Below are positions 52,174 to 60,898 of a stretch of 64,000 bases of DNA, in pieces; within the stretch, counting starts at the first letter, position 1, and each line of letters opens with the position of its first letter. Position numbers and translations under genes: made by a program. The notes under the pieces are model-generated. The model was given only the letters and a program-made list of their open reading frames with translations, was not told the DNA's origin and ran no database searches. Source of the stretch: JALHMI01 sp964598535 (GTDB lineage Bacteria; Planctomycetota; Planctomycetia; Pirellulales; PALSA-1355); assembly GCA_964598535.1 (NCBI GenBank), contig CAZRCI010000005.1, positions 124,001 through 188,000 on the forward strand. Reading direction: 5' to 3'.

Positions 52174-53280
52174 ATGCCCCCTGAGCAGTCGATTCTCATC
52201 ACTGGCGGCGCCGGCTTCATTGGCAGTTGCCTTGTCCGGCAATTGGTCTCCTCAGGGCACGCGGTCGTCACGCTCGATAAGCTCACCTATGCCGGCAACC
52301 GCGAATCGCTAGCATCGATTGTCGACCATCCACGGCATACGTTTGTGCGTGGCGACATCGGCGATGACAAACTCGTGGCGGCGCTGCTGGTGAAACATCG
52401 CCCCGTGGCTGTCGTGAACCTGGCGGCCGAGACGCATGTCGACCGCTCGATCGATGCACCGCCGCCGTTCATCGAGACCAACGTGGTCGGCACCTGCCGG
52501 CTGTTGGAGTCTGTGTACCGGCATTGGCGCAACCTCACGCCAGCCGAGAGGTCCACGTTTCGCTTTCTGCATGCTTCGACCGACGAAGTATTCGGTTCGC
52601 TTGCCGAGGGCGTGTGCAGTGAAGAAGGCGCGCCGCTGGCGCCGAACTCTCCTTATGCCGCATCCAAGGCCGCTGCCGATGCATTTGTTCACGCGTATCA
52701 TCAGACCTATGGTTTGCCAACAATCATCACGTACTCGTCAAATAATTACGGGCCGTATCAGTATCCCGAGAAGCTAACGCCGTTGATGATTCTGGCGTCG
52801 GTTTCAGGTCGACCACTTCCGCTTTATGGCGATGGCTTGCAGGTGCGGCAGTGGCTTCACGTCGAGGATCATACGGCGGGCCTATGGGCTGCGCTCGAGC
52901 GAGGACGCCCTGGCGAGTCTTACAATCTTGGAGGGCGCGACGAACTTACAAACCGCGCGTTCGTCGAACTGCTGTGCGAGTTGATCGACGAGCTGTGCCC
53001 CGAACGTTCTCGCACGGCGGCGGGCATTGTCCACGTTGCTGACCGGCCTGGACACGATCGCCGCTATGCGCTCGATTCAACCAAAGCGGAGCGCGAATTG
53101 GAATGGCGGCCGCGATGGCAATTGCACCACGGTCTGTGCGAGACCGTGGCTTGGTATCTTCAGCACGTCGATTGGGCGGAACGCGTGACCGCGGGTAACT
53201 ATGACGGTCAGCGATTGGGGCTGCCAGCGAATTTGTCTTCAAGAGCAAATGCCTTGACGGGAAAGGCGGGCATGCCATGA
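52174..53280 (+). CDS. rmlB: dTDP-glucose 4,6-dehydratase
   Basis: RmlB converts dTDP-glucose to dTDP-4-keto-6-deoxyglucose. The 368-residue SDR protein starts with ILITGGAGFIGSCLVRQL (NAD-binding), then DKLTYAGNRESL, NLAAETHVDRSID, STDEVFGSL and the YxxxK motif YAASKAAAD, and ends with WRPRWQLHHGL. ATG 52174 gives a normal N-terminus; a longer frame from 51964 exists. It overlaps rmlA by ATGA. RmlC and RmlD are not in the window, so the final dTDP-sugar (rhamnose or another) is not known. Confidence 0.94.
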   Translation: MPPEQSILITGGAGFIGSCLVRQLVSSGHAVVTLDKLTYAGNRESLASIVDHPRHTFVRGDIGDDKLVAALLVKHRPVAVVNLAAETHVDRSIDAPPPFIETNVVGTCRLLESVYRHWRNLTPAERSTFRFLHASTDEVFGSLAEGVCSEEGAPLAPNSPYAASKAAADAFVHAYHQTYGLPTIITYSSNNYGPYQYPEKLTPLMILASVSGRPLPLYGDGLQVRQWLHVEDHTAGLWAALERGRPGESYNLGGRDELTNRAFVELLCELIDELCPERSRTAAGIVHVADRPGHDRRYALDSTKAERELEWRPRWQLHHGLCETVAWYLQHVDWAERVTAGNYDGQRLGLPANLSSRANALTGKAGMP

Positions 53281-54287
53281 GCCGGGCCGCTCTGAAGGGG
53301 ATTTTGCTCGCAGGCGGCCGCGGTAGCCGGCTGGGGGCGCTCACTCGCGTAGTGAACAAGCAGCTTCTGCCAGTTTATGACAAGCCGCTGATTTACTACT
53401 CGTTGTCGTCGCTTTTGTTGGCTGGCGTGCGCGAGGTGCTGCTTATCACGACGCCTCGCGATGAGGCGAACTTTCGCCGCCTGTTTGGCGACGGTTCGCG
53501 GCTGGGAATCGCGATGCAATACGCGGTCCAGATCGAGCCGCGAGGAATTGCTGAAGCCTTGGTGATTGGCCGCACGTTTGTCGGTCTCGACCGCGTGATG
53601 CTCGCCCTGGGCGACAATCTTTTTCTTGGCAGCGATGTGGCGTGCTGCCTTGCCCGCGCGGCAAGTAACGAACGGGGCGCCACCATTTTGTCCGTCGAAG
53701 TCGATGACCCACGAGATTTTGGCGTGGTTGAATTAGATTCCCAGGGGCAGCCGGTTGCCATCGCGGAAAAACCCAGCCAGTCAAGATCGAAGCTGGCCGT
53801 GCCGGGGCTGTACTTTTATGACAACGATGCGCCCGGTATCGCGGCACAGCTCACGCCTTCGGTGCGAGGCGAACTGGAGATCACGGATGTCAACCGTCGG
53901 TATCTAGAACTTGGACGTCTGCAAGTCGAACCTCTCGCCCGAGGAGTGCGCTGGCTCGACACGGGAACTCCGGAGGCTCTGGCCGAGGCGACAAACCTGG
54001 TGCGCTGGCTCGAAGCGGCGCATGGGATCAAGCTGGGATGTGTCGAAGAGATTGCCTATCGAAACGGTTGGGTCGCCGCAGAGCAGCTTGCGCGCCAGGC
54101 AGACGAACTTGGCGGCGAGTACGGTCGATATTTGCAACACGTATTAAGTACGCCGGGAGATCGTCCGGCGTGCCTTGGCTCGATGGCTCCGCAGGGGGCA
54201 TGCAGCCCGCCGACGCACGCCGCAAAGCAATCGGGGGCTGTCGAGGGCGCCGGCGAGTCGTTCTCCCGAAAAACGCGGGATTTTTAG
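53277..54287 (+). CDS. rmlA: Glucose-1-phosphate thymidylyltransferase with C-terminal extension
   Basis: RmlA makes dTDP-glucose from dTTP and glucose-1-phosphate. The 336-residue product has GILLAGGRGSRLGALTRVVN, KQLLPVYDKPLIYYSLSSLL, LALGDNLFLG and GELEITDVNRRYLELG. E. coli RmlA is about 293 residues; here a Pro/Ala/Cys-bearing tail of about 40 residues (after residue 290, ending in KTRDF) follows the core and has no clear domain. It overlaps the rmlB stop by ATGA, so the two are coupled, in the order rmlB-rmlA. Confidence 0.93.
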   Translation: MSRAALKGILLAGGRGSRLGALTRVVNKQLLPVYDKPLIYYSLSSLLLAGVREVLLITTPRDEANFRRLFGDGSRLGIAMQYAVQIEPRGIAEALVIGRTFVGLDRVMLALGDNLFLGSDVACCLARAASNERGATILSVEVDDPRDFGVVELDSQGQPVAIAEKPSQSRSKLAVPGLYFYDNDAPGIAAQLTPSVRGELEITDVNRRYLELGRLQVEPLARGVRWLDTGTPEALAEATNLVRWLEAAHGIKLGCVEEIAYRNGWVAAEQLARQADELGGEYGRYLQHVLSTPGDRPACLGSMAPQGACSPPTHAAKQSGAVEGAGESFSRKTRDF

Positions 54288-54436
54288 GACGTAATCGAAT
54301 CTGCGGAGCGGCTTTGAAGTAGACAGTTTTACTTGGCTGGGGAGGAGCATACAATGGCGTCGCCCCGATCCATCTCCCTGATGATGTCGTATTGGCGAAC
54401 AACGAACTTTTCACCTTGCCATCGATAGGTTTCTCC

Positions 54437-55696
54437 ATGAGCTGTGCCGCTACGTTACGTTTGCTTGCCGGTCTTTCCTTCGTTCTGGTTACGATAACAA
54501 TGGCTGCGGCCGCGGAACTTGATACCCGGCCGCTCGAACTTTCGGTCGAGCCTGCATTCGCCGACGTCAAGTGGCCCGGTTGGCAGAGCTTCGAGGAAAG
54601 CGGTGTCGACAAGCCGCTCCGGATCATTCTGATTTCGGATGCCGGTGATGGATCGGGCCGGATTTTTGCGCCTACCCAGCAGGGAGTGATCTACGTGCTC
54701 GCCAGCGCCGACGCCAAAGAGGCCAAGGTGTTTCTCGACCTGGAACCCAAGGTGTCCTATAGCGACAAGACCAATGAAGAGGGCTTTCTGGGGATGGCAT
54801 TTCACCCCAGGTTCAAGGAGAACGGTGAGTTTTTCGTCTACTACACGAACAAACACACTCCGCATCAGAATGTCGTCTCGCGGTTCCGCGTAAGCAAGGA
54901 CGATCCGAGCAAAGCTGACCCGGAGTCGGAGGAGATCCTGCTGGTATTCGACAAGCCGTTTTGGAATCACGATGGCGGCACGCTTGCTTTTGGTCCTGAT
55001 GGGCATCTGTACATCGCTGTGGGCGATGGCGGGCTAGCGAACGATCCTTTTGGCAATGGGCAGAAGTTGTCGAAGCTGCTGGGTAAGATCTTGCGGATCG
55101 ATGTTGACCGCAAGAGCGGCGATCTGGCCTATGCCATTCCCGCCGATAATCCATTTGTCGACAAACAGGACGCGCGGCCCGAGGTTTGGGCGTACGGCCT
55201 TCGCAATGTCTGGCGGATGGCGTTCGATCCCAAAACGGGAGTCCTCTGGGCTGGTGACGTCGGGCAAGACGTGTGGGAAGAGATCGATCTGATCGTGAAG
55301 GGGGGGAACTATGGTTGGAATGTCCGTGAAGGCTTGCATCCATTTGTGAAGAAGGGCGCGCCCGCGGTTCCCGATTCCAAAGCCCCGGCGGGAATGATCG
55401 ATCCGATCTTCGAGTATCATCACGACATCGGCAAGTCGATTACGGGCGGCAACGTGTATCGTGGCAAGGCGATTCCCGAGCTTGACGGCGCATATCTGTA
55501 TGCCGACTATGTGTCTAACAAGCTCTGGGCCCTGTGGTATGACGCCGATAAGAAACAGGTCACGGCCAATCGAGAGATTCCACTGCCGAAGCCGATTCCG
55601 GTCTTGTCGTTTGGCGAGGACGAAGACGGTGAAACCTATATCACCACGTACGCTTCGGATGGCAAGGCCATCTACAAGATCAAGCCAGCGAAGTAA
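54437..55696 (+). CDS. Exported PQQ-type glucose/sorbosone dehydrogenase-like protein
   Basis: The 419-residue protein begins with a signal peptide (SCAATLRLLAGLSFVLVTITMAAAA) and has the GSDH six-bladed propeller: EEGFLGMAFHPRFKENGEFFVYYT, FWNHDGGTLAFGPDGHLYIAVGDGG, EVWAYGLRNVWRMAFDP and GDVGQDVWEEIDL. These contain the His/Asp residues of the PQQ/calcium site, so it may oxidise sugars in the periplasm, though many relatives lack activity. I chose ATG 54437 for the signal peptide; an earlier TTG-type start adds 15 residues. A strong terminator follows. Confidence 0.9.
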   Translation: MSCAATLRLLAGLSFVLVTITMAAAAELDTRPLELSVEPAFADVKWPGWQSFEESGVDKPLRIILISDAGDGSGRIFAPTQQGVIYVLASADAKEAKVFLDLEPKVSYSDKTNEEGFLGMAFHPRFKENGEFFVYYTNKHTPHQNVVSRFRVSKDDPSKADPESEEILLVFDKPFWNHDGGTLAFGPDGHLYIAVGDGGLANDPFGNGQKLSKLLGKILRIDVDRKSGDLAYAIPADNPFVDKQDARPEVWAYGLRNVWRMAFDPKTGVLWAGDVGQDVWEEIDLIVKGGNYGWNVREGLHPFVKKGAPAVPDSKAPAGMIDPIFEYHHDIGKSITGGNVYRGKAIPELDGAYLYADYVSNKLWALWYDADKKQVTANREIPLPKPIPVLSFGEDEDGETYITTYASDGKAIYKIKPAK

Positions 55697-55718
55697 GGCC
55701 GGATGATCGAGCCGTATT

Positions 55719-55762
55719 CATCGGGGGTGGCCGCTGATTCGGCGGTCGCCCCCGATGTTTTT
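55719..55762 (+). terminator. Rho-independent terminator after the sugar dehydrogenase gene
   Basis: CATCGGGGG (55719-55727) pairs with CCCCCGATG (55749-55757), with further GC pairing inside, then TTTTT at 55758-55762. Confidence 0.85.
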
Positions 55763-56027
55763 ACCTACACAGGCTGGCGTCTATCATAGTGTCGCCCATA
55801 TTCACGACCGCAGAGGCACTTTTGCCAACCGCAAGAGAGGGTGTCTCGGCGGATTGTTTGGTCGTCATTGAGACAAGTGGTTGAAGTAGGCTTGTCACAT
55901 CCATCATTCAATGGTCGGATTATGGTCCAAGGATGGAATATTTCGTAGAATCCGAGCTAATCGCATCTCCGATGCAGAATTGTCCGCTCGGCACGGATCA
56001 TTGCAGACATCCTAGGAGCCAAGAGCC
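55763..56027. other. Upstream region of the catalase gene
   Basis: This segment follows the terminator and must hold the catalase promoter. No OxyR, PerR or Fur box and no clear -35/-10 pair could be identified by eye. TAGGAG lies about 12 bases before the catalase ATG. Confidence 0.4.
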
Positions 56028-57479
56028 ATGTCCGATAAACGCAGACCGCCGACCACGACCGACGCAGGGATTCCCGTCTCGAGCGATGAGCACTCGTTGA
56101 CCATCGGGCCCAATGGGCCGATTCAATTGCACGATCACTACCTGATCGAGCAAATGGCGAACTTCAATCGCGAGCGAATTGCCGAACGGCAGCCGCATGC
56201 CAAGGGAGGCGGGGCGTTCGGACATTTTCAGGTCACGCACGACGTGAGCCGTTACACGAAGGCCGCCGTATTCCAGCCCGGCGTAAGGACCGAGGTACTG
56301 ATCCGGTTTTCCACGGTTGCTGGAGAGCGGGGCAGCCCGGATACATGGCGCGACCCTCGTGGGTTCGCTGTGAAGTTCTATACCACCGAAGGTAATTACG
56401 ACATGGTGGGGAACAACACGCCGGTGTTTTTCATTCGCGATCCGATGAAGTTCCAGCACTTTATCCGTTCACAGAAGCGCCGCGCGGACAGTAATCTTCG
56501 CGACCATGACATGCAGTGGGACTTTTGGACCTTGTCCCCCGAGTCGGCTCATCAAGTGACTTGGCTGATGGGGGATCGCGGTATTCCCAAAACCTGGCGG
56601 CACATGAACGGCTATAGCAGCCACACCTACATGTGGGTGAACGCCAAGTCTGAAAAGTTCTGGGTCAAGTATCACTTCAAGACCGACCAGGGAATCGACT
56701 ATCTGACCCAGGAAGAAGCCGATCGACTGGCTGGCGTCGATGGCGACTACCATGTGCGCGATCTGTTCAATGCGATCAAGCGCGGTGAGTTCCCGAGTTG
56801 GACGCTGCACATGCAGGTCATGCCCTTTGCCGAGGCCGAGACCTATCGCTACAATCCGTTCGATTTGACGAAGGTCTGGCCGCACGCGGACTATCCGCTG
56901 ATACCGGTCGGCAAGCTAACGCTCGACCGCAATCCGACGGACTATCACACCGAGCTCGAGCAGGCGGCATTCGAGCCCAATAATTTGGTGCCAGGGATCG
57001 GGGTCAGTCCCGATAAGATGCTCCTGGGCCGGGTATTTGCTTATGCGGACGCTCACCGCGCGCGGCTGGGGGTGAACTATAAGCAGATTCCGGTGAACGC
57101 GCCCAAGAGCCCGGTCCATAGCTATAGCAAGGATGGGGCAATGCGCGTGACGAATGTTTCGGATCCGGTCTACGCTCCGAACTCCAAAGGAGGCCCCGCC
57201 GCGGACAGCGAACGTTATCCTGAAGTGGCCACCTGGTCGGCCAGCGGCGACATGGTTCGCGCCGCGTATACCTTGCGCAAGGATGACGACGATTTCGGTC
57301 AGGCCGCGACGTTAATTCGCAAGGTCATGGACGTGGCCGCGCGCGATCGCTTGGTGGCGAACGTCGTGGGCCACTTGAAACAAGACGTCTCGAAGCCGGT
57401 ACTTGAACGCGCCTTCGACTACTGGCGCAAAATCGACCAAGAGATCGGCGATCGGATCGCCGAAGGCGTGAGCCATTAA
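56028..57479 (+). CDS. katA: Monofunctional heme catalase
   Basis: Catalase converts hydrogen peroxide to water and oxygen. The 483-residue clade-3-like small-subunit protein has the distal His in ERQPHAKGGGAFGHFQVT, the distal Asn in MVGNNTPVFFIRD, and the proximal heme Tyr in RVFAYADAHRARLG. NADPH-site segments are also present. No signal peptide, so cytoplasmic. The start ATG 56028 has TAGGAG upstream. It is flanked by terminators on both sides, so it is its own transcription unit. Confidence 0.96.
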   Translation: MSDKRRPPTTTDAGIPVSSDEHSLTIGPNGPIQLHDHYLIEQMANFNRERIAERQPHAKGGGAFGHFQVTHDVSRYTKAAVFQPGVRTEVLIRFSTVAGERGSPDTWRDPRGFAVKFYTTEGNYDMVGNNTPVFFIRDPMKFQHFIRSQKRRADSNLRDHDMQWDFWTLSPESAHQVTWLMGDRGIPKTWRHMNGYSSHTYMWVNAKSEKFWVKYHFKTDQGIDYLTQEEADRLAGVDGDYHVRDLFNAIKRGEFPSWTLHMQVMPFAEAETYRYNPFDLTKVWPHADYPLIPVGKLTLDRNPTDYHTELEQAAFEPNNLVPGIGVSPDKMLLGRVFAYADAHRARLGVNYKQIPVNAPKSPVHSYSKDGAMRVTNVSDPVYAPNSKGGPAADSERYPEVATWSASGDMVRAAYTLRKDDDDFGQAATLIRKVMDVAARDRLVANVVGHLKQDVSKPVLERAFDYWRKIDQEIGDRIAEGVSH

Positions 57480-57504
57480 GAATTACGTCGGCCCTGAATA
57501 GTTG

Positions 57505-57551
57505 CGCTGGCCCACCGGCTCCGCGGAGTCGGAGGCCAGCGTTTTTGTTTT
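57505..57551 (+). terminator. Rho-independent terminator after catalase
   Basis: CGCTGGCC (57505-57512) pairs with GGCCAGCG (57534-57541), followed by TTTTTGTTTT from 57542. It separates the catalase gene from the convergent porin gene. Confidence 0.85.
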
Positions 57552-57565
57552 AATGGTGCGTGGAT

Positions 57566-59269
57566 TTAGAAATCCATCGCGTAACGCACCCCCCAGCCGT
57601 TGATGAATCCATTGGGCACATCCTGCACGCGGCTGCGATGTGTCAGGTCGTAATTGAACTGGAACTTGGAATTGGGGTTCCAATACCAGTTCAGCCCAAA
57701 CGTGAAGCCGTGCAGAATGCCGCCGTTGATGCCTTTGTCGTTTAGCTTGATACCGTCATATCGTGCCCCTAGTTGCCAGGCGCCGCGCCCCCGTACCACA
57801 CCGTTCGAGGTTGAGAACAAATAGAAGTTCTCGAATGGCGTGACACGATCGAACGTGGCTCGAGCTCGGTTATAGTTCATGTGCTCACCGGTTAAAAACC
57901 AGAGGGCCTCGAGATAGCCGCCGTAGAAGTACACGTCGCCACGGTTGACCGGCACCGCGGGCGCTTGATACGGCTGCACGGCGTCGATAATTTGGATGCC
58001 TGAGAACTCCGCCTGGACCGTGAACGAGCCATAGTTGAACGCGGTTTCCAGCCCGAGAATGTTCATCATCTCGGCGCCCATGTTGCCGGTGTCGGCATAG
58101 ATCGGGTTGAGCACCCCCGGCGGGCCGCTACGAATGTTGCCGCGAGTTCGCACGCGGGCTTGATTTTCGTCGGCGCCGCGAATGCAAATCGCGGATCCCA
58201 GGTGCAGTAGGTAACGCCCGCCGGATGGTTCGTCGTAAATAGGCAGCCAAGTACTGCGAGCGCTCAGGGCGCTCTCGTCGCCAATGCCGTAACCAAAAAT
58301 CGTGTTTTGAGCGCTGAACCAGCCAATGGCCCAGGTGGCAAGTTGGTCTTCGCGCATTCCAAAAAGCATGATGCCCGGGGTGAAACCGTTGTTGAACGGT
58401 CCGAAGATCGCGTCGTGAATGAATGAGCGTTCAATGAAAGGCAGAAATCGGCTGCTGTTGACGTGTTCCATTCCCAGCGGCTCTTTCATGTTGCCGAAGC
58501 GAAAGTTCTGGACGTAGGGTAAATCGGTGAAGGTACCCCACAGGTCTGTGAGGCCCGGTACGGTGACGACCGGTTGGCTGACATTCGGGGACGCCGGAGC
58601 CAAGGTGTTGACGAAGTCGTACTCGGCCGCGAACTCGAAGTTCGCGTACATGAAACCGTCGATTCTCAGTCGGCCGCGGCGGAATTGAAATGAATCGGGC
58701 TGAGGCCCGATGCCGCCGACCGATTGCGGCACCACAAGGTTAGCGTCATTGGCGAAGAAGCTGTTGTCGTACTGAGTGCGACCGCCAATGTGGACGCGGA
58801 AGTCCCGGTTCTTGCTCTCGAAATCCAGGCCGTGATTCCAGATAGCCTGGAGCGGCTTGCCGTTGTCCACGATATCGCTCCCCGGGCCGGGCAAGCTGAC
58901 CGAAGCTTCGGACTGACTTTCCAGGGTGCGCAAGCGAGCTTCCAATTGCGCAATCCGCTGGAGCAAGGCGTCCGAGGATTGATAGCTGGCCAGAACTGCG
59001 TCGGACTGGGGGGCAACCGTCCCGGGAAGCACATCGGTTACCGGGGGTAGCCGCCGGCTACTCGGCGTCGGATCGCTAGGCAACTGGGCCATGCTATCGT
59101 TGACAGCAGGCAGCAATTGAGGGATGTCGTTTGGCGGTGGTTGTGCGCTGGCCAACGCAACCAGGACACAAAACGCTCCGATCGCCGCCAAGAGTTGATA
59201 TCCCTTGCGCGCAACACGAATTATCGCCATGCAGGCGAACTTCGATGCCCAGCGGAACTGATCGTGCAT
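57566..59269 (-). CDS. OprO/OprP-like porin
   Basis: The 567-residue protein has a signal sequence (hydrophobic about residues 28-42, ending in ALASAQ), a linker with a coiled-coil (LLQRIAQLEARLRTLESQ), and a beta-barrel resembling phosphate-selective porins: FRVHIGGRTQYDNSFF, FQFRRGRLRIDGFMYANFEFAAEYDF, LRFGNMKEPLG-like FRFGNMKEPLGMEH and FNYDLTHRS. It ends in an aromatic residue (MDF), as for outer-membrane barrels. The coiled-coil may form a periplasmic trimer. ATG 59230 (MAIIRVARKG) is an alternative start. The solute is not known. Confidence 0.85.
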   Translation of the reverse strand: MHDQFRWASKFACMAIIRVARKGYQLLAAIGAFCVLVALASAQPPPNDIPQLLPAVNDSMAQLPSDPTPSSRRLPPVTDVLPGTVAPQSDAVLASYQSSDALLQRIAQLEARLRTLESQSEASVSLPGPGSDIVDNGKPLQAIWNHGLDFESKNRDFRVHIGGRTQYDNSFFANDANLVVPQSVGGIGPQPDSFQFRRGRLRIDGFMYANFEFAAEYDFVNTLAPASPNVSQPVVTVPGLTDLWGTFTDLPYVQNFRFGNMKEPLGMEHVNSSRFLPFIERSFIHDAIFGPFNNGFTPGIMLFGMREDQLATWAIGWFSAQNTIFGYGIGDESALSARSTWLPIYDEPSGGRYLLHLGSAICIRGADENQARVRTRGNIRSGPPGVLNPIYADTGNMGAEMMNILGLETAFNYGSFTVQAEFSGIQIIDAVQPYQAPAVPVNRGDVYFYGGYLEALWFLTGEHMNYNRARATFDRVTPFENFYLFSTSNGVVRGRGAWQLGARYDGIKLNDKGINGGILHGFTFGLNWYWNPNSKFQFNYDLTHRSRVQDVPNGFINGWGVRYAMDF

Positions 59270-59626
59270 GAATCAGCGAGAGGAGTAAAACGGATCGTGG
59301 TAGCATGCATCTAACGCAAAGTTAACTTTTTGCTGGAGGGTTCATCGGACGACCTGGCGTCAATGTTGAGTTAATCGGCAGAGTTTGCGTAGATAGCCAG
59401 GTCGTTCGAGAAACCGCATTGACGGCATTGCGATTGTTGGAGCATGACATGGATACGACAGTTTGCCATCTTTTGACCACGCAACCGATTCAGAAGGGCC
59501 AATGGAGCTAGGTTCCGGGCCTTATGTAGGTAAGCCAGCAGGTCTAGCGGCGGCCGCGACGTATCTTCATTACTGCGGTTGTCAAAGAGACGCGAATCTC
59601 CGAAACGAAAGTGCTGAGCTGGAACC
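59270..59626. other. Intergenic region between porin and alcohol dehydrogenase genes
   Basis: No gene is supported. It contains an AT-rich stretch near 59325-59340 with the self-complementary AAGTTAACTT, which may belong to the porin promoter on the - strand. No clear -35/-10 pair and no RNA gene were found. Confidence 0.4.
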
Positions 59627-60829
59627 CTAATATGCCGAGTTCAGCAGCGCGACAATCTCGGACACCGTCGGCACTCGCGGGTTAACACGTATGATACGAG
59701 AGATGGCCAGAGCCTTCTCTGCGAACTCGGGAAGTTGGTCGCGCTGCGCGCCAAGTTCACTTAATCGCGAGCGAATTCCCAGGGCATGGTTGAGTTGTTC
59801 GACGGCGCCAATTGCGCATTCGGCTGCGCGTTGCTCGCTCAGACCGTCAACATCTGCGCCGAGTAGCGCGGCAATGCGCGAGAATTCTTTCTGCCGTGCC
59901 GTCAGGTTGTAACGCATGACATGAGGCAGCAGCAGACCGTTGCCCTCTCCGTGGGTACAGTGTGTCGCGGCGCCGATCGGATATTCGAGTGCGTGTACCA
60001 GGGCGACACCGACGTTGGAAAATGCAAGGCCAGCGAGCATGGCCGCAAGCGACATCGCCTCGCGCGCCGGGAGATTCTGAGGTTCGTTCACGGCGGTGAG
60101 AAGATTCTCACCAATCAAGCGAATTGCGGTCTCCGCCAGGCAATTGCCCAACGGATGACGGCCCTGGTAGAGCGAGGTCTGGCCTGCAGGAATCGGAAGA
60201 TCCGCGAAGTCCACCGCCGTGTACGCTTCGATGGCGTGCGTCAGAGCATCCATGCCGCTATCGGTGGTCACTTTGCGAGGACAACTGAGTGTGAGTCGCG
60301 GGTCGACCAGCGCCACGGTTGGCCGCAGGTAATTGCTCATAGCGCCGGCTTTGACGCGGTTTTCTTCATCGGTAAATACACCAGCGGACGAAACCTCGCT
60401 ACCAGTGCCGGCCGTGGTAGGAACGGCAATCAGCGGAAGAATTGGCCCGGGCACCTGGTCTTCGCCCAGGTAGTCACGGGGAGATCCGCCATAGGTAAGC
60501 GTTGCGGCGGTGATCTTGGCAAGGTCGAGATTGCTGCCTCCGCCTAGGCCAATGAGCCCGTCGGGTTGGAACGCACACGCGGCGGCCACGGCCGCATCGG
60601 CCACGCGTAGCGATGGTTCGGGCTCTCCGCCGAGAAAGACTTGCAACGTGGCTGCGGAGCCGAATGCAGCGCGTACCGTGTCGACAAGGCCAACTGCCGC
60701 CAGTTTCTGGTCTGTGACAAGAAACACGCGTTTCAGTTGTAATCGATGAAGAAGATCGGGCAGGCGCTCGATCGCCCCCGAGCCAAACACAATCTGACCG
60801 GCGGAACTGAAGGTCCAGGTGGTTTGCAT
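59627..60829 (-). CDS. Iron-containing alcohol dehydrogenase
   Basis: The 400-residue protein is a type III Fe-ADH, oxidising alcohols with NAD(P). It has the dinucleotide motif GGGSNLDLAK, PTTAGTGSEVSSAGVF, the metal-binding region DALTHAIEAYTA and HALEYPIGAATHCTHGEGNGLLLPHVM, with His residues for iron. It lies on the - strand, downstream of the ceramidase-like gene by 69 bp, so co-transcription is possible. Substrate unknown. Confidence 0.93.
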   Translation of the reverse strand: MQTTWTFSSAGQIVFGSGAIERLPDLLHRLQLKRVFLVTDQKLAAVGLVDTVRAAFGSAATLQVFLGGEPEPSLRVADAAVAAACAFQPDGLIGLGGGSNLDLAKITAATLTYGGSPRDYLGEDQVPGPILPLIAVPTTAGTGSEVSSAGVFTDEENRVKAGAMSNYLRPTVALVDPRLTLSCPRKVTTDSGMDALTHAIEAYTAVDFADLPIPAGQTSLYQGRHPLGNCLAETAIRLIGENLLTAVNEPQNLPAREAMSLAAMLAGLAFSNVGVALVHALEYPIGAATHCTHGEGNGLLLPHVMRYNLTARQKEFSRIAALLGADVDGLSEQRAAECAIGAVEQLNHALGIRSRLSELGAQRDQLPEFAEKALAISRIIRVNPRVPTVSEIVALLNSAY

Positions 60830-60898
60830 TGGAGTTGCTCGATAAAGGCTGGCAAACTCGTTGGCCTGAAGCGCTCGCCGGTGATGAGGGTGTTGAAG

